Positions 28,188 to 36,355 of a stretch of DNA of 64,000 bases are shown here, one piece after another; within the stretch, counting starts at the first letter, position 1, and the number at the start of each line of letters is the position of its first letter. The position numbers and the translations under genes are program-made. This stretch comes from Paraburkholderia bonniea (lineage in GTDB: Bacteria; Pseudomonadota; Gammaproteobacteria; Burkholderiales; Burkholderiaceae), in NCBI RefSeq assembly GCF_009455625.1, contig NZ_QPEQ01000001.1, positions 3,038,001 to 3,102,000 on the forward strand, read 5' to 3'. The notes under the pieces are model-generated. The model ran no database searches. It saw only the letters and a program-made list of their open reading frames with translations, and was not told the DNA's origin.

Positions 28188-28757
28188 TACTTCAAGCTAA
28201 ATCGCTTTACCAAACTGCAACACGACTGGAAATACGCCCGCCTCGTCAATAGCCGCGACCTGGTATTCAACAACACCGTTGCCGATATCGAATACATCCT
28301 GGTCTCATGCAGTGCCAACGGCACGCGCTTTGAGTTCGAGTGTTACGACATCTCCCATCTGTACAACCTCTCCCACTTCGTCGAACGCAAGCTGGCCCAG
28401 CCACCGTTTTTTATTCAAATCGTGTTTGGCCTGCCAGGCGGTATCGGCTCTCACCCCGAAGACCTGATGCAGATGCGCCGCACTGCAGACCACCTATTCG
28501 GCAACGACTATCTCCGGTCCATCCTCGGGGCTGGGCATCAGCAAATTCCACTCGCCACAGCAGGCCTTATGCAAGGTTCAAACTTGCGCGTCGGGCCCGA
28601 AGATTCATTCTGAATCGAACCCGGCAAGCTAGCCGAATCCAGCGCACAGCAAGTGCTGAAAATCAGACAGATCATCGAAAGGCTCTCACTTGAAATCGCC
28701 CCCCAAGAAGCACACGCGATGCTTGAGCTCAAGGGTGCAAATGAGGTGAATTTTTAG
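28188..28757 (+). pseudogene. Beta-keto acid cleavage enzyme (BKACE, DUF849) remnant
   Basis: The text reads YFKLNRFTKLQHDW ... NNTVADIEYIL ... GTRFEFECYDISHLYNLSHF ... VFGLPGGIGSHPEDLMQM ... LRVGPEDSF, typical of the C-terminal two thirds of BKACE, the zinc enzymes that condense 3-keto acids with acetyl-CoA. Two defects are visible: the N-terminal third is absent, and an in-frame TGA at 28611-28613 replaces a codon that is normally Trp. After it the same frame continues (IEPGKLAESSAQQVLKIRQ ...) to TAG at 28755-28757. A dead gene marking a rearrangement edge next to the cassette that follows. Confidence 0.8.
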
Positions 28758-28873
28758 GGGGATTTTGAGCGACTCATTTACCTGCGTTTCTCCAAGCCGA
28801 CATTTTCCCCAACACGGCATCCAGATCCCAAGGTATTCTTATCCACTAGCATTCCTATATAAAACCTTCAAAA

Positions 28874-29668
28874 ATGAGAGATTTCTTAAATTCACTTTTG
28901 AATTCCGAGCCGTCCCCAAGGGTTCATTTCACCGCGGATTCCATCAAGGCGAAACCGGTTCAGGGCCATCCAGCAGCGCAAGAATCTATCCAGTCCTACA
29001 ACGCCGTTGCCAACCTTATGCGAGCTGCGTTGCTTGAGTGCGGGCCGCCCGCATTTGCCGAGGCGACTGCGGCTCACCCTTGTTTCACTCAGGCATGCGT
29101 GGCCGCACACGAAGACCTGCACGCATTCCTTTCCAAAGATCCGGCCCAGCACGGTTCGCCAATCGCCACGTTATTCGGCTCCACCTCGTACAAAGCAACC
29201 CTGCATTACCGGCTTGCTCACGCGCTCATGACCTGCGCCAAGCTCGATGCAGCGGCACGTCATGAACTAGAAGCATGCGCCTGGCTTGTCTCCCATCGCG
29301 GCAAGCTCCTGTCTGGCGCGGAAATCCATCCAGGATGCGACATCGGCCAGCGCTTCATTCTTGACCACGGCTGGGGCACAGTCATCGGCGAGACCAGCGT
29401 GATCGGCAACGATTGCTACCTGCTCGGTGGGGTAACCCTCGGCGCAACAGGCATCGCAAACAACACGTCCATGAAGCGTCACCCTACGCTGGGTGACCGT
29501 GTACAGATCGGCGCTTTCTCGCGCATCTTCGGCGACATTCATATCGGCGACGATGTTTTCGTCGGCGCTCATTGCACGGTCACGCAAAGCATCATGCCGA
29601 ATTCCACCGTCACGCTCCGCTCCAAGATGCAGATCATCCGCACCAGAGCCTCCTCCACACCAACCTAA
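28874..29668 (+). CDS. Serine O-acetyltransferase-like protein
   Basis: 264 residues, CysE-type. An N-terminal helical domain (about 1-140, HEDLHAFLSKDPA, TSYKATLHYRLAHAL) is followed by a left-handed beta-helix of hexapeptide repeats. The latter holds the active-site text FILDHGWGTVIGETSVIGND, GGVTLGATG and KRHPTLGDRVQIGAF. Known CysE enzymes acetylate L-serine with acetyl-CoA to O-acetylserine, the substrate of cysteine synthase-type PLP enzymes, one of which closes this cassette. The family commonly serves cysteine synthesis, but the neighbours (tRNA editing, export) argue for a specialised product. A TATATAA-like -10 lies about 15 bp upstream. The upstream spacer is AT-rich, hinting at acquisition. 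Confidence 0.85.
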   Translation: MRDFLNSLLNSEPSPRVHFTADSIKAKPVQGHPAAQESIQSYNAVANLMRAALLECGPPAFAEATAAHPCFTQACVAAHEDLHAFLSKDPAQHGSPIATLFGSTSYKATLHYRLAHALMTCAKLDAAARHELEACAWLVSHRGKLLSGAEIHPGCDIGQRFILDHGWGTVIGETSVIGNDCYLLGGVTLGATGIANNTSMKRHPTLGDRVQIGAFSRIFGDIHIGDDVFVGAHCTVTQSIMPNSTVTLRSKMQIIRTRASSTPT

Positions 29669-29699
29669 CCAAACCGCATCAATCAGGATCACCCATTCC

Positions 29700-30506
29700 A
29701 TGCTTCCATTTTCCAGAGCCACCAGCAAACTTTATTATTCGGATACCTTTTTATCCCAGACCCAATCATCCCTCTCCAAGATTGGCCGCGACTACGTTGA
29801 ACTCGACGCTACCGTCGCGTATCCCGAGGGCGGCGGCCAGGAGTCCGATGTCGGCACGCTCCTGCTGCCTGACGGAGCCGTCATGCGCTTTATTCATGCA
29901 CGCAAGATGTACGGCCAGCGCCCCAACATTCCCGATTTCCCTGATGTTCAAACCGGTGGTGTCGTCGAACACATCATCCATGCCGAAGATCTTCATCACC
30001 TTGAACGCTTAAAGAAAGGCGATGAAGTGCAGATCAGCATCGACATCCTGCGCCGGGCTCAACTGTCTTTGAGCCATACGGCATCGCATCTGCTGTATCT
30101 AGGCGTCGGCCAGATTCGCCCGGACGCACTCACATGGACCCTCGGCTGTCATATCCGCACCGACGGCGCGCGCTTCGACTTTGGCGTCAGCGAGCGCTTC
30201 ACGCCCGAAGAAGTCAGCGCCATCGAGCAAATTGCCAATGACTTCGTCGCTCGCGCCAGTGAAGTAACGACCTACGCGCACCCGCAACATATCGACGCCC
30301 GCTATTGGCAATGCGAAGGCCATGTCATGCCGTGTGGCGGCACGCACATCGGTAACACCGCGCCAATAGGACGCATCGCCGTGCGCCGCAAGAGCATGGG
30401 CGCAGGTAAAGAACGCCTGTCATGCCAGTTCGATAGCGCCAGCTTCGACCTTGCGCCGTTTCACGCCAACGCGTGCGGCGACCGTTCACAAGGAGGTGCG
30501 CAATGA
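29700..30506 (+). CDS. AlaX-type tRNA-editing protein
   Basis: 268 residues, free-standing homologue of the AlaRS editing domain. Seen: YPEGGGQESDVG (residues 41-52), the first zinc motif HTASH (H126, H130) and the second CGGTH (C212, H216), so the hydrolytic metal site is intact. Known AlaX enzymes deacylate tRNA(Ala) mischarged with serine. Related FthB of Streptomyces cattleya clears fluorothreonyl-tRNA as self-protection. Placement between an acetyltransferase and an exporter, with its stop overlapping the transporter start (ATGA), suggests removal of a non-protein amino acid made by this operon. That is inference. The ATG has CAGGATC upstream. Confidence 0.85.
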   Translation: MLPFSRATSKLYYSDTFLSQTQSSLSKIGRDYVELDATVAYPEGGGQESDVGTLLLPDGAVMRFIHARKMYGQRPNIPDFPDVQTGGVVEHIIHAEDLHHLERLKKGDEVQISIDILRRAQLSLSHTASHLLYLGVGQIRPDALTWTLGCHIRTDGARFDFGVSERFTPEEVSAIEQIANDFVARASEVTTYAHPQHIDARYWQCEGHVMPCGGTHIGNTAPIGRIAVRRKSMGAGKERLSCQFDSASFDLAPFHANACGDRSQGGAQ

Positions 30507-31732
30507 GCGGCGTGCGCGCTGCACCGCAACCGCATTTAAGTGGCCCGGGCAAGCTGCCGGGTGCCACCTACGTTCTCACGCTTTGTCAGGCCATCAATCT
30601 GACTGCAGCGGTGGTGTCCGTCACGATTGCGGCACTAGTGGGCAGCAAACTGGCTCCCGGCCATGCATGGGCTACGGTGCCCTACGGTGTCCAGTTCGCA
30701 GCGGTTGCGCTCTCGACTTACCCCGCGGCGAGTTTCATGCGGCGTTATGGCCGGAAAAAAGGCTTCCTGCTCGGCGCGCTATTTCTGATTGCGGCGGGCG
30801 GCCTCGGTTACCACGCAGTGGTGCAAGCCAGCTTCACGCAACTGATCGTCGCGCATGGCTTGTTAGGCATGTACGTGGCATTTGCCAATTTCTATCGCTT
30901 CGCCGCCGTGGATGCTCTCGCGCCCGAGATGCGCCCGAAAGGCGTCTCGCTGGTGGTAGCGGGCGGCATCGTTGCGGCGGTTAGCGGGCCGCTGCTGTCG
31001 ATGGGACTAAAAGACGTTGGCGACTTTTCGCCGTTTTCGTTGTGCTATGCGTCCTTCGTTTTACTCGGGCTCGCCACAGCCGCGTTGATGATGTTCTGGC
31101 GTCCTGCGGCCGCAGCTGCACCGGTTGCGCGCTCAATTCAGACACGCGCGGTATCGAGCCGCCCGGCGATCATCGCCGCCATCGTCGCGGCAGCGCTGAG
31201 CTACCTCATCATGAACATGCTGATGGTGCAGGCATCGCTGCTGATGGACTCCATGTGCGTGTCGTTCGACACCAGTTCCTTCGCTATTCAGGGGCACGTG
31301 ATAGCGATGTTCGCGCCATCGTTCGTGACCGGTGCCATTCTGGCTCGCATCGGCTACCGCAATACCCTGTTCGCCGGTTACCTCCTGCTGGCTGGCTCAA
31401 CCGTGCTGGGCATCATGGGGTTCAGTCTTGGCGCAATGGTCGCCGGGCTGCTCATGCTGGGTATCGGCTGGAATTTCGGCTACGTCGGAGGCGGTGCCTT
31501 GCTGGCCTCGGTGCTAACCGAAGACAATCGCCATCGCATGCAGGGCATCAACGATTCCATCATCGCCATCTGTGCCACGGCCGGGGCTTTTCTCCCCGCC
31601 GTGCTGCAAACCGCAATCGGCTGGCAAAACACCAACCTGCTCTGCCTGGTGCTTTGCCTGGCGGCCGCTGGTTTGACGTGGGCCTGCATGCGCGAGGCCA
31701 AAACCCCCGCTGCAGAGGTGCTTCGATCATGA
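30503..31732 (+). CDS. MFS transporter, probable exporter of the cassette
   Basis: 409 residues with about 12 TM helices. An MFS loop signature appears in SFMRRYGRKKGFLLGALF (residues about 80-97). The start is the ATG after a strong AAGGAGGTG site and overlaps the AlaX stop by 4 bp. Its own stop overlaps the next start (ATGA), so three genes are translationally coupled. The family moves small solutes across the inner membrane by proton coupling. In this setting, export of an amino-acid product is the likeliest role. The substrate is not readable from sequence. Confidence 0.82.
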   Translation: MSGVRAAPQPHLSGPGKLPGATYVLTLCQAINLTAAVVSVTIAALVGSKLAPGHAWATVPYGVQFAAVALSTYPAASFMRRYGRKKGFLLGALFLIAAGGLGYHAVVQASFTQLIVAHGLLGMYVAFANFYRFAAVDALAPEMRPKGVSLVVAGGIVAAVSGPLLSMGLKDVGDFSPFSLCYASFVLLGLATAALMMFWRPAAAAAPVARSIQTRAVSSRPAIIAAIVAAALSYLIMNMLMVQASLLMDSMCVSFDTSSFAIQGHVIAMFAPSFVTGAILARIGYRNTLFAGYLLLAGSTVLGIMGFSLGAMVAGLLMLGIGWNFGYVGGGALLASVLTEDNRHRMQGINDSIIAICATAGAFLPAVLQTAIGWQNTNLLCLVLCLAAAGLTWACMREAKTPAAEVLRS

Positions 31733-32664
31733 CGCTGAGACTGGCCGAACCCATCGCGCGACATTCCATTGCCAGTGACCATCCGGTGCAGTTGGCCACA
31801 CCGCTGCTTGAAGTTCACCCGGGCCTGCTTCTCAAGTTCGAAAGCGACAACCCGGGAGGCAGCCACAAAGTGCGGGCAGCCCGCTTTATCGTTCGAAGCG
31901 CGATCGCCAGCGGGGACATTGTTCCGGGCCACACCACCGTGATCGAAAAAACTGGTGGCAACTTCGGCTTCGGGCTCGCGCTTGCATGCCAGGCGCACAA
32001 CGTACCCGTTGAGCTTGCGGTCGGACTTGAATTCAGCGCGGTCAAACGCCGCTGCCTCGAACTGTTCGGTGCCAGGCTCATCGGGCTCGACATGCTTGAG
32101 CGTGGTGCGACGCCACGAGAGGTGGTGGAGTGGCATCTCGAACAGGCGAACGAACTAGAGCGGCACTACTTTTACACCGACCAGTTTCACAACCCTGCGA
32201 GCGTCGCCGCTCACGAACTCGAAACCGGGCCCGAGATCGCCATGCAGCTCAAAGCATGGCCTGAGGTCAAAAAACTGACCTTCGTATCGTGTGCCGGGAC
32301 GGGGGCGAGCCTGACCGGTATTGCGACAGCACTCAAGCATGCGGGATATGCCGTCGATGTCGTGCTGGTCGAACCGCAAGGATGTGACTCGCGCAACGGC
32401 ATCTTTACAAGTCACAAACTCGAAGGGATGTCAGTTGGCGTGGTGCCGCCTTTTCTCGACTGGAACCTGATTAACGAAGTCAGAACCGTATCGCACGAAG
32501 AAGCGATGGAGACGCGTCAAACCTTGGCCCGAACCCTCGGCTTTATCGCAGGCAACACCGCTGCCGCGTGCCTGACGGTAGCGCATACGCTAGCTCGCAG
32601 CGCGTCATGCGAGCATAAAGTTTTATCGTTGATGTACGACCACGGCCTGTGGTACCTGCGGTAA
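31729..32664 (+). CDS. Cysteine synthase-like PLP enzyme
   Basis: 311 residues, fold type II PLP family (CysK/CysM/CBS). Seen: KFESDNPGGSHKVRAARF with the PLP lysine at residue 47; the substrate loop EKTGGNFGFGLAL (usual form TSGNTG); the phosphate loop SCAGTGASLTGIA; VEPQGCDS; and a C-terminal active-site segment EGMSVGVVPPFLD. The family replaces the beta-substituent of O-acetylserine with a nucleophile (sulfide, cyanide, amines, heterocycles). The altered TGGNFG loop suggests a nucleophile other than sulfide, though that is inference. Last gene of the coupled operon. Confidence 0.85.
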   Translation: MTLRLAEPIARHSIASDHPVQLATPLLEVHPGLLLKFESDNPGGSHKVRAARFIVRSAIASGDIVPGHTTVIEKTGGNFGFGLALACQAHNVPVELAVGLEFSAVKRRCLELFGARLIGLDMLERGATPREVVEWHLEQANELERHYFYTDQFHNPASVAAHELETGPEIAMQLKAWPEVKKLTFVSCAGTGASLTGIATALKHAGYAVDVVLVEPQGCDSRNGIFTSHKLEGMSVGVVPPFLDWNLINEVRTVSHEEAMETRQTLARTLGFIAGNTAAACLTVAHTLARSASCEHKVLSLMYDHGLWYLR

Positions 32665-32760
32665 AGCACACCTTCTTTGCTATGAGCACCACCACCGCAC
32701 ATCCGTTGAAACGCTCAGGTATCGCACTCAGGCATCACTTTCGCCCCAGAAGCAGCAGCG

Positions 32761-33993
32761 CTAGCCAGGCATCACGTCGGGTTTTTCCACCGCAATCCGG
32801 GCGCTGCATTCATTGCGCTCATTGCGTTCGCTACTCACAGGCTCGCGCTGGAGCGTCACCACACACGCAGGCTCCCGCCGCGTGGGTTCTTCAACCATCC
32901 GGCGAGCGCTTTCGCTTTTCCAGTAACGAGCCAGCTTGTTGAGCTTTTCCGCATGAAGCGGTGGTACCCGGCGAAAAAAATCATCCGGGTCATCCAAGAT
33001 AAACGGCCGCATCAGATGAGTGCCCTTGTTCTTTTCGAAGAACTGTTCACAGAACTCCTTCACGCGGCTCGCCGGCGTCATCGTGCGGTTTTCGATTTCA
33101 TCTTCGATGGTCATCAACGGATCAGGTGTCGCCGCATTCACCCAGAAAATCGGATACGGCGTGCCATTGGTGACACCCTTGAGATCCTTGCGCCCTTCGT
33201 AATAAAGCTGCAAATGGCCGTAGCCCCAAGTGCCCGGCAAATTGTCGAGCGTATGCGCCAGCACCAGCGCAAGGTCCACCGACAGCACGAAGCGCCGTGG
33301 CGAGGCCACCGATCCCACGCGAAACCCCGTATCAATCGAAGGACCGATGAAATCCCGGGTATGTGCGTTGCCCGCATCGGATACTTGATTCGCAGCCGCA
33401 TGCAAGCGCGACAGATTGCCAAAGATGTAATCGCCCTTGTCGCATGCGACCAGTCCGCCAGCCGCTTGATGATCGAGAATGACTTCCGCGTTATTCACCG
33501 GGAATCCCGCCAGCCATGCCGCGCATTTCAGATCGAGGCCCACGCTGTGCTGCTTGATGCGCTTGCGGTATTCCTGCGCGGTTTGCAGCCATGCAGTGAC
33601 GCAGATATAGGCTTGCCGATGATCCGTCAGCACCTTGGTGAAAATCAGTTCATCACCGACAACCTTCCATAGCGTCGGACGCTCACCAATGGCCCACGCA
33701 TGAGGGTCGCCCTGCGCATGCTCGCCAATCGTGCGCCAGCGTTCATCGAAGATGGTCGAGATCTGCTCATAAAACTCGAGCGTCGGCGACAGCCACGGCT
33801 CGGACGGCATGCCCTCATCGAGTTCGTCGAACGGCAGCGTCGCATTTTTTTGCGTAAAGATCTGCTTGAACAGCATCGAGCCCGTGATGTCGACGCTCAT
33901 AAACAAGCGCAGCTTGGGTTGTAAAAAACAAGGAAGCTCGTGCAAATCCGGTACCAGGAGGTCCGGTCTCTCGTGTAGGAGGTCGTTTTTCAT
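32761..33993 (-). CDS. Class III nucleotide cyclase-like protein
   Basis: 410 residues from MKNDLLHERP; longer open extensions upstream look non-coding. LRLFMSVDITGSM (residues 29-40, D35) and KVVGDELIF (residues 110-118, D114) match the two metal-binding strands of class III adenylate/guanylate-type cyclases. No receiver, TM or sensor domain is visible. Soluble cyclases of this general kind include PycC, which makes cCMP or cUMP in the Pycsar anti-phage system. No TIR or membrane effector gene adjoins it here, so that assignment stays open. It converges on the AlaX cassette across a 96-bp gap. Confidence 0.65.
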   Translation of the reverse strand: MKNDLLHERPDLLVPDLHELPCFLQPKLRLFMSVDITGSMLFKQIFTQKNATLPFDELDEGMPSEPWLSPTLEFYEQISTIFDERWRTIGEHAQGDPHAWAIGERPTLWKVVGDELIFTKVLTDHRQAYICVTAWLQTAQEYRKRIKQHSVGLDLKCAAWLAGFPVNNAEVILDHQAAGGLVACDKGDYIFGNLSRLHAAANQVSDAGNAHTRDFIGPSIDTGFRVGSVASPRRFVLSVDLALVLAHTLDNLPGTWGYGHLQLYYEGRKDLKGVTNGTPYPIFWVNAATPDPLMTIEDEIENRTMTPASRVKEFCEQFFEKNKGTHLMRPFILDDPDDFFRRVPPLHAEKLNKLARYWKSESARRMVEEPTRREPACVVTLQREPVSSERNERNECSARIAVEKPDVMPG

Positions 33994-34480
33994 AAGAACT
34001 CGGGTTCTAAACGCCCGATAAGTTAAAAACTCATTGCTTGCATGCGCGCACTCGTTACTGGAGTGAGCACTCCGAACCACGATACCGGGATGGCACGGCC
34101 GCCACCCTGGACATGAAACGCCTCCCTCAACCTGTCCCCCAGGATATCGGAAGCGATGCAACCAATCCGCTAGCGTCAACTTCCTGACGCGCTACCGGTA
34201 TGAGCCACACGCAATCGGCCGGAATTCCGGCCGTTAAAACTTCAAACCACGGCAACTCAAACTATCGTCAATGCATTCGCGGGAGGCAGCGTGAGGCTTC
34301 GGCACAGCCCTGCAGTGCAGCCTGCAAACACTTGTTTGAAACAGTTTTATTGCGCCCGGAATAGGGCCTGAACCGCCCGTTTATACCGCGACAATTTCAG
34401 GATATCAAGGGAGAAATATGCCAATTACATAAATGAAAGCAAGCTGCACGGGCGTTTCTGACCAATACCTTCATCTCGCC
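33994..34480. other. Intergenic region with an 18-bp perfect palindrome
   Basis: No gene recognised. It contains the upstream region of the cyclase gene. At 34216-34233 there is a perfect palindrome CGGCCGGAATTCCGGCCG of unknown meaning. Short open frames here are not supported. Confidence 0.5.
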
Positions 34481-34525
34481 AAAAAGCAAAATCGCGCAGC
34501 AAGGCGAATGCAAGCTGCGCGATTT
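34481..34525 (-). terminator. Terminator of the TtdAB/fumarase operon
   Basis: Twelve-bp stem AAATCGCGCAGC (34489-34500) / GCTGCGCGATTT (34514-34525). On the minus strand it is followed by TTGCTTTTTGG. It lies 136 bp beyond the beta-subunit stop. Confidence 0.75.
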
Positions 34526-34660
34526 AAGCGAACGAATAGATAAGCTAAACGAAACGAAATAAAACTCAACAAAACGAAGCAAGGCTAACGATCGTGGAGA
34601 TCGCTGCTTCAAGAACCGTACAGCCAGCGCATGCAGTTCCAGACAACCTGACGCTGACGC

Positions 34661-35275
34661 TTACGCCTCGCCATGCCCCAGCGTTTGCAAAATGCCAGGC
34701 AAGCGCTGCTGCGCTTCATCGCGCAACTGCTCGTAAATGCTGTTGCCATGCGCGTCGATAGCGACCGTGGCCGGCCCCAGCCCTTCCACGCGTAACGTCA
34801 GCAACCTGAACTGCGAGATGTACTCGCTCCAGTTCATCGCCACCACACCGCGCAGCGCACGCGACAGAAGTTGTGCGCCGCCACCCAGAAACGACAGATA
34901 CGCACAACCCGTTTCCTGCAACGCGGCGACGCTCGCCGCATCCAGTCCGCCCTTGCCGCCCACGAGGCGCAGATCCAGCCCGCGCACAAGGTCCGGCATC
35001 CACGTGTTGTAGCGCGTGCTGGTGCTTGGGTTGAGGTAGAGCGGCACAGGGCCCTGGTCCGTCATCTGCACATACGTGCTCAGATGAAAAAACGCACCGC
35101 CACGCAGATCAATCGGCAAAGCCTCACCGTTTTCCAGCGACGCGACCATGCGCTTGTGCGTCGGCAAGCCGATGCTGACCGTGATGTCGCCCGACAGACG
35201 CACCATCTCGCCCACGCGAAGTTCGAGCACCTGGGCCCGCGTGAGCGGCAATTGAAGATCTTGAATGATTGTCAT
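34661..35275 (-). CDS. Class I fumarase / L(+)-tartrate dehydratase, beta subunit
   Basis: 204 residues, close to E. coli TtdB (about 200). Seen: LRVGEMVRLSGDITVSIGLPTHKRMV at the N-terminus and a swivelling-domain core (YLNPSTSTRYNTWMPDLVR, LVGGKGGLD, CAYLSFLGGGAQLLSRALRGV). With the alpha subunit it hydrates or dehydrates a C4 dicarboxylate. Six bp separate it from the alpha gene. The substrate (fumarate, tartrate or a related pathway intermediate) is undecided. The surrounding catabolic genes argue against a purely housekeeping fumarase. Confidence 0.82.
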   Translation of the reverse strand: MTIIQDLQLPLTRAQVLELRVGEMVRLSGDITVSIGLPTHKRMVASLENGEALPIDLRGGAFFHLSTYVQMTDQGPVPLYLNPSTSTRYNTWMPDLVRGLDLRLVGGKGGLDAASVAALQETGCAYLSFLGGGAQLLSRALRGVVAMNWSEYISQFRLLTLRVEGLGPATVAIDAHGNSIYEQLRDEAQQRLPGILQTLGHGEA

Positions 35276-35281
35276 GAGCGG

Positions 35282-36154
35282 CTAGTGATCGAGAAATTCC
35301 ACGCGGCCATCGTTATAAATGCGCGCGGCTGTCCGGCGGTTGATCCAGCAGTTGAAGCACACCGCCACAGGAACAAAACCGTGGCTAGCGGCGTAATCAA
35401 TATGCACGGCCATCGCGCTGGAATTGCCACCCGTTCCCATCGGGCCAAAGCCCATCTGGTTCACCGCATCCAGCAAGCGCTGCTCCATGCTGGCCAGCAC
35501 CGGCTCGGGGTTGGTCTGGCCAAAACGCCGCAACACCTGCTCTTTCGCCAGACGCGCGGCGTAATCGAATGTGCCACCGATACCCACGCCAATCACCAAC
35601 GGCAGGCAAGGCTGCGAGCCCGCACGCAGCACGGTATCGAGCACGAAGCGCTCGATCTGCTCCAGCGTCGGATAAACAAACGCTTCGACCGCTTCCCAGC
35701 GGCCCGTTCCCATCGCCTTCGGCGCGCAGACGATATCGACGTAATCCGCGTCATCAATCACGTCGAAGCTCAGCAGCGGCATGTCCTTGCCCGCGTAACT
35801 GCGCTCATGAGTCAGGGGGTTCGTCACCATCTTCAGAATGGGCGGCGAGATCGTTCGCGCCAGTTCAGCGAACCCTTGCTGGATCGCGGCACGCACCGGA
35901 CCATCGAACTGGGTGCGTGTGCCGATCTTGATGCTGTACACAGGAATCCCGATGTCGGTGCAAACCAGCGCGCCTTCGTCGCGTGCGGCATCTGCGCTTT
36001 GCAACATGATGGTCAGCGTCGCCTTGCCGGTGGCATGGGTTTCTTCGCGCTCGGCGCGCTGCAACACGGCGCGCGTGTCATCGGGAATTTTTTTCAGCGA
36101 GCGCTCGTAAAGCTGCGCGGTGACGTACTGGAGGGTAGCGCTTGCAATAGCCAT
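35282..36154 (-). CDS. Class I fumarase / L(+)-tartrate dehydratase, alpha subunit
   Basis: 290 residues, close to TtdA (about 300). The [4Fe-4S] ligands expected in this family are present as Cys in LVCTDIG (C65), QPCLPLVIGVGIGGT (C183) and CFNCWINRR (C266/C269). MGTGGNSSAMAVHIDY is a substrate-loop signature. It is an oxygen-sensitive hydro-lyase and forms a two-gene operon with the beta subunit. It is divergent from the PanE-like gene. Confidence 0.85.
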   Translation of the reverse strand: MAIASATLQYVTAQLYERSLKKIPDDTRAVLQRAEREETHATGKATLTIMLQSADAARDEGALVCTDIGIPVYSIKIGTRTQFDGPVRAAIQQGFAELARTISPPILKMVTNPLTHERSYAGKDMPLLSFDVIDDADYVDIVCAPKAMGTGRWEAVEAFVYPTLEQIERFVLDTVLRAGSQPCLPLVIGVGIGGTFDYAARLAKEQVLRRFGQTNPEPVLASMEQRLLDAVNQMGFGPMGTGGNSSAMAVHIDYAASHGFVPVAVCFNCWINRRTAARIYNDGRVEFLDH

Positions 36155-36355
36155 GCTGGGTTGGTGGTCCGGTAGTTCGTTGAGCTTGCCAAGCCGGTAG
36201 CATCAGGCAAGCACGCCTCGCCGGCAAGGTCGTTTTCCGCAGATTCCGCCTGGCAAAAAGCCGCGAGAAAGTGTCATCGGGTCACATGAAGCGGATGAAA
36301 ATGCGGCACGCAACTAACACCGCCCCGGACTTCACTCCACAGAACAAGGCCCTCA

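Noticed and set aside
34397..34612. 71-codon minus-strand frame that could be a cyclase-associated effector
   Set aside because: It runs through the terminator hairpin, has no clear TM or TIR features and no ribosome site.
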